A stretch of DNA of 64,000 nt from an uncultured Bacilli bacterium (GTDB lineage: Bacteria > Bacillota_I > Bacilli_A > RF39 > UBA660), in the NCBI GenBank assembly GCA_947632085.1, contig CANRNY010000007.1, positions 1-64,000 of the forward strand, written 5' to 3'. Both the position numbers and the translations under genes were made by a program. Positions 17,647-26,664 of this stretch are shown piece by piece. Position 1 is the stretch's first letter. The number at the start of each line of letters is the position of its first letter. A model generated the notes under the pieces. It did not search any database and was not told where the DNA came from. It worked only from the letters and a program-made list of their open reading frames with translations.

Positions 17647-18297
17647 GTGAAAAAATTAGATATTATATATGAAGATAAAGAAATATTAGTAGTTAATAAA
17701 GAAGCTCATAAATTAACTATTGCAACAGAGAAAAGAGAAAATAATACTTTATATAATGAAGCTAGTAATTATGTAAAAAAACAGTATCCTAAAAATAAAA
17801 TATTTATTGTACATAGATTAGATAGAGATACTTCAGGAATAGTAATATTTGCTAAAAATCAAGATAAAAAGTTAGTATTACAAAATAATTGGGAGAATGT
17901 TAAAAGAGAATATATAGCGATTGTTGAAGGTAAAATGCCAAAACATAGTGATGTTTTAAAAGATTATTTAAGTGAATCTAAAACATTAAATGTCTATATA
18001 ACAAAAGATAAGAGTAAAGGAAAGTTAGCTATAACAGAATATGAAGTATTAAAAGAAAGTAATAAATACTCTTTACTTAAAATAAAGATAAAAACAGGAA
18101 GAAGAAATCAGATAAGAGTTCAACTTGCTAATATTGGTAATCCGATTGTAGGAGATAAGAAATATGGTAGTAAGGATAATCGTTTAAAAAGATTAGCTTT
18201 ACATGCTAATTTGGTAGAATATCAAGAAAAGGGTAAGAGTTATCATTTTGAAGCAAAATATCCTAAAGAATTTATGAAGATTTTTAATGAAAATTAA
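17647..18297 (+). CDS. RluA-family RNA pseudouridine synthase
   Basis: 216 aa. The catalytic HRLDRDTSG motif places the nucleophilic Asp at residue 59. Further family landmarks are LVVNKEAHKL, YIAIVEGKMP, GRRNQIRVQLANIG and KKYGSKD. There is no N-terminal S4 domain, so it resembles the short RluA type. The target (rRNA or tRNA uridine) cannot be read from sequence. A TATAAT lies at about 17620, so an upstream ATG at 17599 would precede the transcript start. GTG at 17647 after GGGGTGAT is chosen. Monocistronic. Confidence 0.9.
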   Translation: MKKLDIIYEDKEILVVNKEAHKLTIATEKRENNTLYNEASNYVKKQYPKNKIFIVHRLDRDTSGIVIFAKNQDKKLVLQNNWENVKREYIAIVEGKMPKHSDVLKDYLSESKTLNVYITKDKSKGKLAITEYEVLKESNKYSLLKIKIKTGRRNQIRVQLANIGNPIVGDKKYGSKDNRLKRLALHANLVEYQEKGKSYHFEAKYPKEFMKIFNEN

Positions 18298-18362
18298 AAT
18301 ATAAAAAAGATAATAATTAATTAACTAGTTTATGGTATAATTATCTAAGATAGGTGATAGAT

Positions 18363-19241
18363 ATGTCAGGATTAGCTAATTTTTTATTTGGAAATATTTT
18401 TCTTATAATTTTAGTTGGAATAATAATATATGTTTTTCGTCAATATAAGGATTTAAAAGAAAGAACAGTATCTATTAATGAACTTTTTAATAAAGGTTTA
18501 AATCAATATTTGGAAACAAAGATTAATGAAGCTAAGCAGTTAGCTGATAAAATAATGCAAGATCATGGTGAGAATGAACTTGTTGCAGCAGAAGTTAAAC
18601 GTCTTTTATATCAAATTGAAAGTTTTGAAAAGGGAACAATTAATGATAAGGTTACGGCGAGTAATTCAATTAATAAGTTTAAAGTTAATAAGAAGTTAGA
18701 TTTTGAAAAATACCCTTTTTTAAGAGATTTAGAGGACTTAGGTACATTTACTGAGAAGGATATGACTTCGTTAGAAAATGGGGTTGCTATAGCACGAAAA
18801 GAGTATAATACGCAAGCATTTAGATATAATGAAAAAGCTAGTGAGGTACCAATTCAATATTTAACTAAATTTTTGAAATTAAATGAACAATATGTAATTT
18901 TTGATGCACCTAAATATGAAAAGTATGGTCATGATTATGAAGTATTTGAAGAAAAAGAACCAGAGATTAATTCTTTAAATCTTTTAAATAGAAATACTGA
19001 AGTAGAAGAGAAAGCAGAACAATTAAAGATGGCTAAAGAAAATAAAATAATTAAAGAAACACCAGTAATTGAATATAGTGATGTTATTTTAAAACCATCT
19101 AAAAAAATTCAACAAGATATTTTAGCGTCAGATATTATTGATGAATCAGCAGAAAATAAAAAGGACGATAAAAAAGATAATAAAAAGGATGACGATAAAA
19201 AAGACGATAATAAAGATTCAAAAGATGAAAAAAAGAATTAG
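18363..19241 (+). CDS. LemA-like membrane-anchored protein
   Basis: 292 aa. One N-terminal membrane segment (residues 5-25) precedes a helical domain. YKDLKERTVSINELF and especially ARKEYNTQAFRYNEKASEVP recall the LemA signature (ARRxYN...YN...FP), though overall divergence is large. The last 30 residues are a repetitive Lys/Asp run (KKDDKKDNKKDD-type). LemA proteins are envelope-associated with unclear function. I choose ATG 18363, which follows TAGGTGATAG, over GTG 18354, which lies inside that ribosome binding site. It converges on a small membrane protein gene. Confidence 0.7.
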   Translation: MSGLANFLFGNIFLIILVGIIIYVFRQYKDLKERTVSINELFNKGLNQYLETKINEAKQLADKIMQDHGENELVAAEVKRLLYQIESFEKGTINDKVTASNSINKFKVNKKLDFEKYPFLRDLEDLGTFTEKDMTSLENGVAIARKEYNTQAFRYNEKASEVPIQYLTKFLKLNEQYVIFDAPKYEKYGHDYEVFEEKEPEINSLNLLNRNTEVEEKAEQLKMAKENKIIKETPVIEYSDVILKPSKKIQQDILASDIIDESAENKKDDKKDNKKDDDKKDDNKDSKDEKKN

Positions 19242-19262
19242 ATTTATTTATCTAATTCTTTT
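19231..19262. terminator. Shared bidirectional terminator
   Basis: AAAAGAATTAGAT pairs with ATCTAATTCTTTT around TTATTT. It includes the stop codons of both convergent genes. Confidence 0.85.
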
Positions 19263-19573
19263 AATTTGTCATATTGTTTATATAAGTATTGAACGTGATT
19301 TTCTAAATAAAAATAATGGTAAATATATAAAATTAGAAAGACAGTTAATATCATTGCAATTGGTAAAAAGATTAAACTAATAGCCATCATTCCAAGAAAT
19401 AATAAAGTAACTAGAGCATAGAATAGAGTAACATATAAGTGAATTTGTCTTTCATGTTGGAAGAAACCTATTTTAATTAAATGATTAGCTATTACTTCTT
19501 GAAGATCAGAATGTTTTTTATAGGCAATGTATTTGTCAATACTTAACATATATTCATGAATATATTCTCTCAT
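19244..19573 (-). CDS. Small two-span membrane protein
   Basis: 109 aa. A soluble N-terminal helix region (1-45) is followed by two adjacent membrane segments (about 46-68 and 69-90) and a charged tail (QYLYKQYDKLKELDK). No family recognised. It starts at ATG after GGTGATATT. Convergent with the LemA-like gene and upstream of nothing on its strand; function unknown. Confidence 0.65.
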   Translation of the reverse strand: MREYIHEYMLSIDKYIAYKKHSDLQEVIANHLIKIGFFQHERQIHLYVTLFYALVTLLFLGMMAISLIFLPIAMILTVFLILYIYHYFYLENHVQYLYKQYDKLKELDK

Positions 19574-19606
19574 AATATCACCACTTATATTATAACATAT
19601 TGGGGA

Positions 19607-19636
19607 ATAAAAAAAACAAACTCAAAGGAGTTTGTT
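19607..19636 (-). terminator. Terminator downstream of tRNA-Asn
   Basis: On the minus strand AACAAACTC pairs with GAGTTTGTT around CTTT and is followed by a run of eight or more Ts (19616 downward). Confidence 0.85.
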
Positions 19637-19646
19637 AATTTTTAAA

Positions 19647-19722
19647 TGGCGCCTGATGTAGGACTCGAACCTACGACCTAACGGTTAACAGCCGTGCGCT
19701 CTACCGACTGAGCTAATCAGGC
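19647..19722 (-). tRNA. trnN: tRNA-Asn (GTT)
   Basis: The minus strand reads a full cloverleaf. Acceptor GCCTGAT pairs with ATCAGGC, D-arm GCTC...GAGC, anticodon stem ACGG/CCGT with loop CTGTTAA (anticodon GTT), T-arm GTAGG-TTCGAGT-CCTAC. CCA is encoded at 19649-19647. Confidence 0.97.
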
Positions 19723-19804
19723 ATTGCTCTTTAATTATAACATTCTGAAAAATAATGTCAATAAAAAATTAGCTTTTTTTTAAATAAATTGAGGGATTAA
19801 CTTT

Positions 19805-20332
19805 TTATTTAGGAATATCAATACTTTTAACTTGGTTTTCATTGTTTTTAATAGAGATATTAGCGATTAAACTTATTACTGTATATTCATCTGTACTTAA
19901 TTCTTTATTTTCATTAGTTGGTAATTGAGCTTTCTTATTTGGAATTTTAAGATCAAAAGAATAAGAATAATAGGTATCTGTTATCTCCTTTATATAGTTT
20001 GTGTTAATAACTTCATAATTATTCCATGTTTTAACCATACTAGGCGTAATATTTTTATCAGTACTTATTTCATCGACGATAGATTTAAAGTAATTATTAA
20101 TAATTGTTTTTTCATCAATTTTATCTAAAATAGAAGGTTTTTCTACTTGAGGAGTACTTTCTATTGGTTCACCTTTTATTTCTTTAAAAGCATTTTTTAT
20201 TTCAGATGAAAGACCATTGTAATCACTAAGTGATGCGCAATATGATTTAGCACCAAAGACTAAAAGAGTAGAGGCACCTAGAAGACAACCATAGATAACA
20301 AAATCGAATTTTATATTTCTTCTTAATCTCAT
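19805..20332 (-). CDS. Membrane-anchored exported protein of unknown function
   Basis: 175 aa from ATG 20332, which follows AAAGGTGAAAG. The GTG at 20341 lies inside that ribosome binding site and is rejected. A basic start (MRLRRNIK) and one membrane segment (about residues 9-27) anchor an extracytoplasmic domain. Its C-terminal part has alternating strands (YYSYSFDLKIP, YTVISLIANISI), a compact beta sheet. No known domain recognised. It is divergent from the zinc-ribbon membrane protein. Confidence 0.65.
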   Translation of the reverse strand: MRLRRNIKFDFVIYGCLLGASTLLVFGAKSYCASLSDYNGLSSEIKNAFKEIKGEPIESTPQVEKPSILDKIDEKTIINNYFKSIVDEISTDKNITPSMVKTWNNYEVINTNYIKEITDTYYSYSFDLKIPNKKAQLPTNENKELSTDEYTVISLIANISIKNNENQVKSIDIPK

Positions 20333-20430
20333 ATCTTTCACCTTTTATTATTATACTATAAAATTTAGAAATTTAAAACTTGATTGTTTAACTAGGATAA
20401 TAAACTTGTTATAATAGTATTGGTGATGAT

Positions 20431-20919
20431 ATGCATAATTTTTATTGTAATGTTTGTGGGGAGACAGTTAAATTAGTTAATGGGAAATGTCCTAAATGTA
20501 AGACAGATTGGAATAAAATAATTAAAGAATGTGTTGATACTGATAAGGAAGAACCTATTAATCTTTATGATGATACTACAGAAGAAAAGAGTCATTCAAC
20601 TTTTTTAACTTCAGATATAGAATTATCTACAGAAGAAAATGCTGATATAGATGATGTATGTGAATTCTTATTAAAATATGGAGTTATTGGTAAAGTATTA
20701 TTAATAATTGCGAGTATTATAATAATTGTGATGTCTTTTATTTCATTAGAAGAATCTGATGGTGGTTCATTAATATATACAGTAATAGGATTATTAGGAT
20801 TGTTTGTGGCGTTTTTGTTTGAAGCAACTATTAAATGGCGTGTTTATTTGTTATTAACAAATAAAAAAATTAATAATGGAATATATAAATTAATTAATAA
20901 AAAAGATAAGAAAAATTAA
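20431..20919 (+). CDS. Zinc-ribbon membrane protein
   Basis: 162 aa. An N-terminal zinc ribbon (CNVC at residues 6-9 and CPKC at 20-23) is followed by an acidic linker and two membrane segments (about 88-108 and 113-133), then a basic cytoplasmic tail. The start follows GGTGATGAT and a TATAAT only 10-15 bases upstream. This layout is common among small Firmicutes membrane proteins of unknown role. Monocistronic with its own terminator. Confidence 0.7.
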   Translation: MHNFYCNVCGETVKLVNGKCPKCKTDWNKIIKECVDTDKEEPINLYDDTTEEKSHSTFLTSDIELSTEENADIDDVCEFLLKYGVIGKVLLIIASIIIIVMSFISLEESDGGSLIYTVIGLLGLFVAFLFEATIKWRVYLLLTNKKINNGIYKLINKKDKKN

Positions 20920-20921
20920 GG

Positions 20922-20942
20922 ACACTAAATATTAGTGTTTTT
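20922..20942 (+). terminator. Intrinsic terminator
   Basis: ACACTAA pairs with TTAGTGT around ATA, followed by Ts. Confidence 0.7.
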
Positions 20943-20999
20943 ACTTTGTTTGATTTACTCATAAGGGTTATTCATGTTATAATAGTAATGGTGATTATA

Positions 21000-22154
21000 A
21001 TGAATGGAACTAATGAAAATGGTCGTCCACAAGGTATTTCTTATCAAGTAGGAGGAATGAATAAAAATGTTATTTCAACACCACCTGTAAGTACTCAAGC
21101 AAGTATTAATGCAGTTGTAGCTGATACTAAAGAACCTGAAGTTTTAGATGTACCAATTAATGATGTTAATATTAATAATAATGTTAATAATATTAGTAAT
21201 AATAATGATAATACTAATGATAAAGTAGATTATCAAGGAGTAAGTATTCTAGAACGTTATGGTCGAGATTTAACAGCTAGTGAATATATTACGGATCCTT
21301 CTATTGGACGTGATGAAGAGATTAAACAAGTTATTATGACACTTTTAACACCAGAAAAGAGTGCGTTATTAGTAGGTAAAGCTGGTGTAGGTAAAACTTC
21401 TATAGTTGAAGGGGTTGCTTATCGTATTCAAAAACATATGGTTCCAAATGCGCTAGATGGATATAAAATATATAAATTAAATGTAACTTCATTACTAGGT
21501 CAAACTGAATCAAATGGCCAAATTGAAAGTAGAGTAGACTTATTAGTTAAAGAATTAGCTAGTAAGAAAAAGACGATTGTTTTCTTAGATGAAACTCATG
21601 TTTTAGTAAATAAAGATGGAGCAGAAAATGGTATTGATTTTGCGAATATGTTTAAAGCAGGGTTAGACCGTGGAGAAATTAAAATGATTGGAGCAACAAC
21701 TGATGAAGAATATGAAACCTATATTTTAAAAGATAGAGCGTTTTTAAGACGTTTTCAAAAGATTGATGTTGCAGAAGCTGATCAAGAAACAACAGTTAAA
21801 ATTCTAATGGGGACATATCCTAAGATAGAAGCTAAAACGGGAGTACATTTTGAATATACATCATTTGTTATTGAACGAATTATGCGTTTTATAGTTGATA
21901 TGACAGATGAATATAAAAGAATATATGAAATATCTAGTAGATATCCTGATATCTGTTTAACAATTGTTTCAAATGCTTTTACTTATGCATTATTTGATAA
22001 TGAGAATGTATGTCGTATTAAACATATATATAAAGCAGTATGTAATGCAAGAAATGTTTATGATGATGCGAAGAAGAAAGCAATTGCGAAGTTTAAAGTA
22101 GATTTTGCAGATTTAATACAAGAAGAAAATGTTAATTTAGATGAAGTTAATTAA
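21000..22154 (+). CDS. Single-domain Clp-type AAA+ ATPase
   Basis: 384 aa from ATG 21000 after GGTGAT. The first 80 residues are disordered and Asn-rich. LERYGRDLT and [14 protein letters not shown] follow, the entry to the first AAA+ domain (D1) of ClpA/B/C. Then come Walker [10 protein letters not shown] (about 126-134), Walker B VFLDETH (about 194) and [11 protein letters not shown] with LRRFQKIDV. The usual Clp N-domain, middle domain and second AAA+ domain are missing. It ends with a helical lid containing the [12 protein letters not shown] sensor-2-like helix. A partner protease or substrate is not encoded alongside. Likely an unfoldase-like or remodelling ATPase with unknown target. 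Confidence 0.8.
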   Translation: MNGTNENGRPQGISYQVGGMNKNVISTPPVSTQASINAVVADTKEPEVLDVPINDVNINNNVNNISNNNDNTNDKVDYQGVSILERYGRDLTASEYITDPSIGRDEEIKQVIMTLLTPEKSALLVGKAGVGKTSIVEGVAYRIQKHMVPNALDGYKIYKLNVTSLLGQTESNGQIESRVDLLVKELASKKKTIVFLDETHVLVNKDGAENGIDFANMFKAGLDRGEIKMIGATTDEEYETYILKDRAFLRRFQKIDVAEADQETTVKILMGTYPKIEAKTGVHFEYTSFVIERIMRFIVDMTDEYKRIYEISSRYPDICLTIVSNAFTYALFDNENVCRIKHIYKAVCNARNVYDDAKKKAIAKFKVDFADLIQEENVNLDEVN

Positions 22155-22174
22155 AGAATAGAATGGGTGATAGA

Positions 22175-23248
22175 ATGGAAAAAATTAGAGTTTTTCAAAT
22201 TGGTTGTGGCAAGATGAGTGTTTATACAATGCGTTATGTCTTTGAACATGGCGCTAAAATTGTTGGAGCAGTAGATATTAATCCTAAATTAATAGGTAAA
22301 GATATTAGTGAAGTTATGGGTGGAGATAAATGTAATGTAGTTATTGCGGGAGTTAATGATTTAGCTAATTACATTAAAGCTAGTAAACCTCATATTGCAA
22401 TTGTTACAACAATGAGTTTATTAAATGATATAAAAGATATTGTTAGAACTTGTGTTACTTTAGGAGTTAATGTTATAACGACTTGTGAAGAAGCATTTTA
22501 TGCAAGTAATTCTAATCCTACCATTTATCATGAATTAGATGTTTTAGCTAAAGCAAATAAAGTTACAATTACTGGTTGTGGTTATCAAGATATTTTTTGG
22601 GGTAATTTAGTTAGTACTTTAGCAGGAACAACAAATAAGATTAAAAAAATTAAAGGTTCTTCTTCATATAATGTGGAAGATTATGGGATAGCTTTAGCTA
22701 AAGCTCATGGTGCAGGATTATCACTTAATGATTTTGATAAAGATATTGCTTCAGCTGATAAAATAAGTGATGAAGAACGTAATAATATTATTAAATCTGG
22801 TAATTATGCACCTTCATATATGTGGAATACAGTTGGATGGTTAGCGGATAAATTAAAATTACATATTACAAGTATGAAACAAGAATGTATACCACAAACT
22901 TATGAAGAAGACTTAAAGTCAGAAACATTAAATATGGTTATTAAAGCTGGTAATGCAACAGGAATGAGTGCCTTAGTTACAGCTGAGACAAAAGAAGGTA
23001 TTACAATTGAAGCTGAATGTATTGGTAAAGTTTATGGCCCTGATGAAGTAGATACAAATGAATGGTCAATTATCGGTGAACCAGAAACAACTATTACAGT
23101 TAAGCGTCCAGCAACAGTAGAACTTACTTGTGCTGATATAGTAAATAGAATATCTGATGTTATTAATGCTATGCCTGGTTTTGTATCAACTAGTCAGATG
23201 CCTGAACCAACATATCGTATAGATAGTTTAGAAAAATATCTTAAATAA
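22175..23248 (+). CDS. 2,4-diaminopentanoate dehydrogenase-like oxidoreductase
   Basis: 357 aa from ATG 22175 (after GGGTGATAG). The N-terminal Rossmann fold (IRVFQIGCGKMSV, IVGAVDINPKLIGKD) and VNVITTCEEAFY are characteristic of the dihydrodipicolinate-reductase-like family that includes 2,4-diaminopentanoate dehydrogenase. That enzyme catalyses the NAD(P)-linked last amino-group step in ornithine fermentation. Other ornithine-pathway genes (oraS/oraE, ortA/B) are not in this window, so the substrate is uncertain. It follows the AAA+ gene by 20 bases and is probably co-transcribed with it. Confidence 0.65.
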   Translation: MEKIRVFQIGCGKMSVYTMRYVFEHGAKIVGAVDINPKLIGKDISEVMGGDKCNVVIAGVNDLANYIKASKPHIAIVTTMSLLNDIKDIVRTCVTLGVNVITTCEEAFYASNSNPTIYHELDVLAKANKVTITGCGYQDIFWGNLVSTLAGTTNKIKKIKGSSSYNVEDYGIALAKAHGAGLSLNDFDKDIASADKISDEERNNIIKSGNYAPSYMWNTVGWLADKLKLHITSMKQECIPQTYEEDLKSETLNMVIKAGNATGMSALVTAETKEGITIEAECIGKVYGPDEVDTNEWSIIGEPETTITVKRPATVELTCADIVNRISDVINAMPGFVSTSQMPEPTYRIDSLEKYLK

Positions 23249-23260
23249 GATATTTTTTTT
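23232..23260 (+). terminator. Terminator across the dehydrogenase stop codon
   Basis: AAAAATATCTT pairs with AAGATATTTTT around AAAT and extends into Ts. Confidence 0.8.
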
Positions 23261-23261
23261 C

Positions 23262-23290
23262 TTGCATAATTACTTAGAGTTTTATATAAT
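23262..23290 (+). promoter_or_regulatory. Promoter of the ABC exporter operon
   Basis: TTGCAT (23262-23267), 17 bases, TATAAT (23285-23290). This predicts a leader of about 145 nt before the ATPase start. Confidence 0.8.
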
Positions 23291-23314
23291 GAAATTGACT
23301 TTTTTGCAAGAAAA

Positions 23315-23418
23315 CTACATTTATATATTTTTTTACAACATGGGCTAGATAGAAATATCTGGATTTTTGCGTTGTAAATGTAGCTAGATTTTATAATCTA
23401 GTTTTTTTGCGTTGTAAA
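23315..23418 (+). promoter_or_regulatory. Structured leader (riboswitch or attenuator candidate)
   Basis: CTACATTT (23315-23322) pairs with AAATGTAG (23376-23383). ACAAC (23335-23339) pairs with GTTGT (23371-23375). Inside, CTAGATA-GAAA-TATCTGG (23345-23362) forms a GNRA hairpin. A terminator follows at once (23384-23408). The 15-mer TTTTTGCGTTGTAAA occurs at 23364-23378 and again at 23404-23418, so ACAAC could pair with either copy. CTAGAT in the apical hairpin could also pair with the terminator's ATCTAG. These competing pairings suggest ligand- or factor-controlled termination. The class is not recognised. Confidence 0.6.
23384..23408 (+). terminator. Leader terminator before the ABC exporter
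   Basis: CTAGATT pairs with AATCTAG around TTAT and is followed by seven Ts. It lies between promoter and first gene, so it must be conditional or leaky. Confidence 0.85.
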
Positions 23419-23441
23419 AAGGTTAGAAAGGAGTGTAAAAA

Positions 23442-24422
23442 ATGTCTTTCATCAATGTTAAACACATTAAAAAAACTTTTAAAGTAGCAAAAAAACAAAC
23501 AGGAATTAAAGCTACTTTAAAAAACTTTATTAAAAGAGATTACAAATATATTGAAGCAATAAAAGATATCTCTTTTGATATTGAAAAAGGTAGTATAGTT
23601 GGTTATATTGGTCAAAATGGGGCTGGTAAATCAACAACTATCAAAATTTTATCAGGTATTCTAATACCAGATAGTGGTGAAGTTACAGTTAATGGACTTA
23701 ATCCGTGGAAAGATCGCAAAAAATATGTTTCATCAATTGGGGTAGTATTTGGTCAACGTTCACAACTATGGTGGGATATTCCAGCTGAAGATACTTTTGA
23801 TCTATTAAAAGATATCTATAAGATTGATGAACAAAAATTTAGAAAAAATAAAGAATACTTAATAAAATTATTAAACATTGAAGATATCATTCGTATTCCT
23901 GTAAGACAATTGAGTCTTGGTCAACGAATGCGCTGTGAAATAGCTGCTTCACTTTTACATGAGCCGAAAATATTATTTTTAGATGAACCGACAATTGGGT
24001 TAGATGCGATATCTAAACAAATCGTAAGAGATTTTATCAAAAAAATAAATAAAGAACAAAAAGTGACAGTTATTCTAACCACTCACGATATGAGTGACAT
24101 TGAAGCCTTAGCCAAAAGAATAATAATGATTGGTAATGGACGAGTTGTTTATGATGGTACATTAAATAACTTAAAGAAAAAGTATGTTCATCATAAATAT
24201 GTATCGGTTACAACAAAAACAAAATTAAGTAAATTAGGAAAGAAAGGAATTATTAAGCAAGAAAAAACAATAGAAGGTTATAGATTTATGATTGATTCTG
24301 ATACTTTAGCTATTTCTGATTTTCTAAACTATTTATCACTAAAAATAGATATTAAAGATTTAGAGATTGATGATGAATCATTAGATAATATCATTATTAA
24401 TCTTTATCAAACAATTAAATGA
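23442..24422 (+). CDS. ABC-2 type exporter, ATPase subunit
   Basis: 326 aa with one ABC domain: Walker A GQNGAGKST, Q-loop region VVFGQRSQLWWDIP, signature LSLGQRMRCE, Walker B ILFLDEPTIGLD and H-loop TTHD. The N-terminal extension (about 45 residues before the core) and VVFGQRSQLWWD are typical of the COG4586 class that pairs with two DUF990-like permeases. A C-terminal domain of about 80 residues follows. It energises export of an unknown substrate. The stop TGA overlaps the next ATG (ATGA), so the operon is translationally coupled. Confidence 0.9.
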   Translation: MSFINVKHIKKTFKVAKKQTGIKATLKNFIKRDYKYIEAIKDISFDIEKGSIVGYIGQNGAGKSTTIKILSGILIPDSGEVTVNGLNPWKDRKKYVSSIGVVFGQRSQLWWDIPAEDTFDLLKDIYKIDEQKFRKNKEYLIKLLNIEDIIRIPVRQLSLGQRMRCEIAASLLHEPKILFLDEPTIGLDAISKQIVRDFIKKINKEQKVTVILTTHDMSDIEALAKRIIMIGNGRVVYDGTLNNLKKKYVHHKYVSVTTKTKLSKLGKKGIIKQEKTIEGYRFMIDSDTLAISDFLNYLSLKIDIKDLEIDDESLDNIIINLYQTIK

Positions 24423-25225
24423 AACAATATATATCATTTTTTAAATTAAAATTTAGTGTTGGTTTACAATATAGAGCAGCAGCAATAGCAGGACTTTGTA
24501 CACAATTATTTTTTGGTTTAGTATTTATTATGGTTTATGTAGCTTTTTATGGTTCGGGAGATGCAAGTAATGTCAATATTAGTTTAAGACAGATAATAAC
24601 TTATATGTGGTTAAATCAAGCTTTCTTTTCTTTAATTTATATTTGGCATCGAGATAATGAAATATTAAATATGATAAGAAATGGAGATGTAGCTTATGAG
24701 TTATGTCGTCCGCAAAATTTATATTTAATGTGGTTTACAAGAATATTATCTTCTAAGTTATCATCAGTGACATTAAGATGTATACCGCTTATATTAATAG
24801 CTTTAATATTACCAGAACCATATAATTTAGCATTACCATATAGTATTAGTTCATTTATAATTTTTTTACTAGTTTTAGCATTATCTTCATTACTTGTAAC
24901 AGCATTAGTAACTCTAATATACATTTTAACTTTTTATACGACTGATGGTAAGGGAGTAATGGGAATGTATTCTAGTATTGCCGAAATATTAAGTGGACAG
25001 ATAGTACCAATACCTTTATTTCCAACTATTTTAAAAGGGGTTGTTTCGCTTTTACCATTTGCTTATATAAGTGATTTTGCTTTTCGTATATATTGTGGAA
25101 ATATAGTAGGTATAGAGATGTGGCAAGGAATTATAGTACAAATATTTTGGGTAGTAGTAATTATTTTTGTGGGAATGAAATTAACGGATAAAATACTAAG
25201 AAGAGTAGTAGTACAAGGTGGATAA
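24419..25225 (+). CDS. ABC-2 type exporter, permease 1 (COG4587-like)
   Basis: 268 aa with six membrane segments. The N-terminal cytoplasmic elbow (QYISFFKLKFSVGLQYRAA) and the loop IRNGDVAYELCRPQNLYLMW match the permease class that accompanies COG4586 ATPases. It forms one half of the membrane pore. It overlaps the ATPase gene by four bases and its stop overlaps the next start by one. Substrate unknown. Confidence 0.85.
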   Translation: MKQYISFFKLKFSVGLQYRAAAIAGLCTQLFFGLVFIMVYVAFYGSGDASNVNISLRQIITYMWLNQAFFSLIYIWHRDNEILNMIRNGDVAYELCRPQNLYLMWFTRILSSKLSSVTLRCIPLILIALILPEPYNLALPYSISSFIIFLLVLALSSLLVTALVTLIYILTFYTTDGKGVMGMYSSIAEILSGQIVPIPLFPTILKGVVSLLPFAYISDFAFRIYCGNIVGIEMWQGIIVQIFWVVVIIFVGMKLTDKILRRVVVQGG

Positions 25226-26001
25226 TGAAAGTATATAGAGATTACTTAAAATTACATTTAAAAGCTATTTTAGAATATAAAGCTTCATTTATTTTATCGT
25301 TAATAGCTCAGATATTTGTTTTCTTTACTTATTATTTTATAATACTGACATTATTTGATAAATTTAAAAATTTACAAGGTTTTAATATATATGAAGTATT
25401 ACTTACTTTTAGTATAATACATATTGGTTATTCAATGAATGAAACATTTGCTAGGGGTATAGATCAATTTGATCGATTAATAGTTAATGGTGATTTTGAT
25501 CGTATTTTACTAAGACCACGAAATATATTATTACAAACAATGGGGTTTCAAATAGATTATGTTAAAACAGCTCGTATAATACAAAGTATAATTATCTTAA
25601 TATATTCACTTATTAAATTAAATATAGAATGGAATATATTAAGAATAATATCAATTATATTAATGATTATAAGTAGTATTATTATATTCTTTTGTATCTT
25701 TTTAATAGCTGCTTCATATTGTTTTTTAACAGTACAAGGTTTAGAAGTAAGAAATGTTTTTACGGATGGTGGTAAGCATTGTGCACAGTATCCAATTGGT
25801 ATATATAATAAAGTATTTAGAAGAATATTTACTTTTATTATTCCTTATGCTTTAGTTAATTATTATCCTTTATTATATTTAATTGGTAAAAGTAATAATG
25901 CTTTATATGCTTTACTTCCTTTAATAGTTATAATTTACTTAATACCTAGTATTTGGATTTTTAATAAAGGCTCTAAGAAATATCTAAGTACTGGTTCATA
26001 A
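25225..26001 (+). CDS. ABC-2 type exporter, permease 2 (COG3694-like)
   Basis: 258 aa with six membrane segments. The loop FDRLIVNGDFDRILLRPRNI parallels the IRNGDVAYELCRPQN loop of permease 1, showing that the two are paralogous halves of one heterodimeric channel. The segment FTDGGKHCAQYPIGIYNKVFR is typical of the COG3694 partner. Last gene of the operon, ending at a bidirectional terminator. Confidence 0.85.
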   Translation: MKVYRDYLKLHLKAILEYKASFILSLIAQIFVFFTYYFIILTLFDKFKNLQGFNIYEVLLTFSIIHIGYSMNETFARGIDQFDRLIVNGDFDRILLRPRNILLQTMGFQIDYVKTARIIQSIIILIYSLIKLNIEWNILRIISIILMIISSIIIFFCIFLIAASYCFLTVQGLEVRNVFTDGGKHCAQYPIGIYNKVFRRIFTFIIPYALVNYYPLLYLIGKSNNALYALLPLIVIIYLIPSIWIFNKGSKKYLSTGS

Positions 26002-26003
26002 GA

Positions 26004-26036
26004 AAAAAGATTTTAGTTAATTTCTAAAATCTTTTT
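26004..26036. terminator. Shared bidirectional terminator
   Basis: AAAAAGATTTTAG pairs with CTAAAATCTTTTT around TTAATTT between the exporter operon and the convergent PAP2 gene. Confidence 0.9.
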
Positions 26037-26664
26037 ATATTTTCATTTTTTGATAAAATAATTTAATATAAACGATTAGGTAAGCCATAGATATAGCATA
26101 GCCAGCAATGACATCACTAGCAAAATGGACACCTAAATAGATTCGACTAATACCTATTAGTAAAACTAATAGAGTAATTAATGAAGAATATAATAGTTTA
26201 TATTTATTTTTAATTTTTTTATGATTGATAATATAAAGAAAAAAACCATAATAAGCTAAACTAATCATTGAATGACCAGAGGGAAAACTATAACCGTTTT
26301 CGATTATTAAATTGATATCAATAGGACGATCACGAACAAAAATAAGTTTTAATGTTTGATTAAGAATATAGCATAATAAAACATTTAGAGCAATTAAGAA
26401 AGCGTTCTTTTTATTTTTACTAAAAATCATAATTATAATAGTTAATATTAGAATAAACCATGTACTACATAAAAAAGTTATAAATTTAAAGAAAATAGTT
26501 ACAGGTTCACACTTTATTTTAATAATCAAATTGTATATATAATTATCAAAATTACTGATATTATTAGTAAGAAGTAAACACATCATAAATAGAAAGAGTA
26601 AGATACTTATAGTAAAAATAACTCTTTTCCAATATTTACGACATAATGATAAAATTTTATTCAT
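26035..26664 (-). CDS. PAP2-family membrane phosphatase
   Basis: 209 aa from ATG 26664, chosen because GGTGATACTG precedes it. Six membrane segments carry the three phosphatase motifs: KLIFVRDRP (motif 1), PSGHS (motif 2) and SRIYLGVHFASD (motif 3, with catalytic His and Asp). PAP2 enzymes dephosphorylate lipid phosphates such as undecaprenyl pyrophosphate or phosphatidic acid at the outer membrane face. It overlaps the upstream HD gene by eight bases. Confidence 0.9.
   Translation of the reverse strand: MNKILSLCRKYWKRVIFTISILLFLFMMCLLLTNNISNFDNYIYNLIIKIKCEPVTIFFKFITFLCSTWFILILTIIIMIFSKNKKNAFLIALNVLLCYILNQTLKLIFVRDRPIDINLIIENGYSFPSGHSMISLAYYGFFLYIINHKKIKNKYKLLYSSLITLLVLLIGISRIYLGVHFASDVIAGYAISMAYLIVYIKLFYQKMKI

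Noticed and set aside
23315-23408. Leader of the exporter as a known preQ1, fluoride or guanidine riboswitch
   Set aside because: The conserved cores of those classes that I remember are absent.
24419-24422. UGA read as tryptophan (Mycoplasma code)
   Set aside because: UGA ends the ABC ATPase and addA at normal ATGA overlaps and does not occur inside reading frames; Trp is encoded by TGG.
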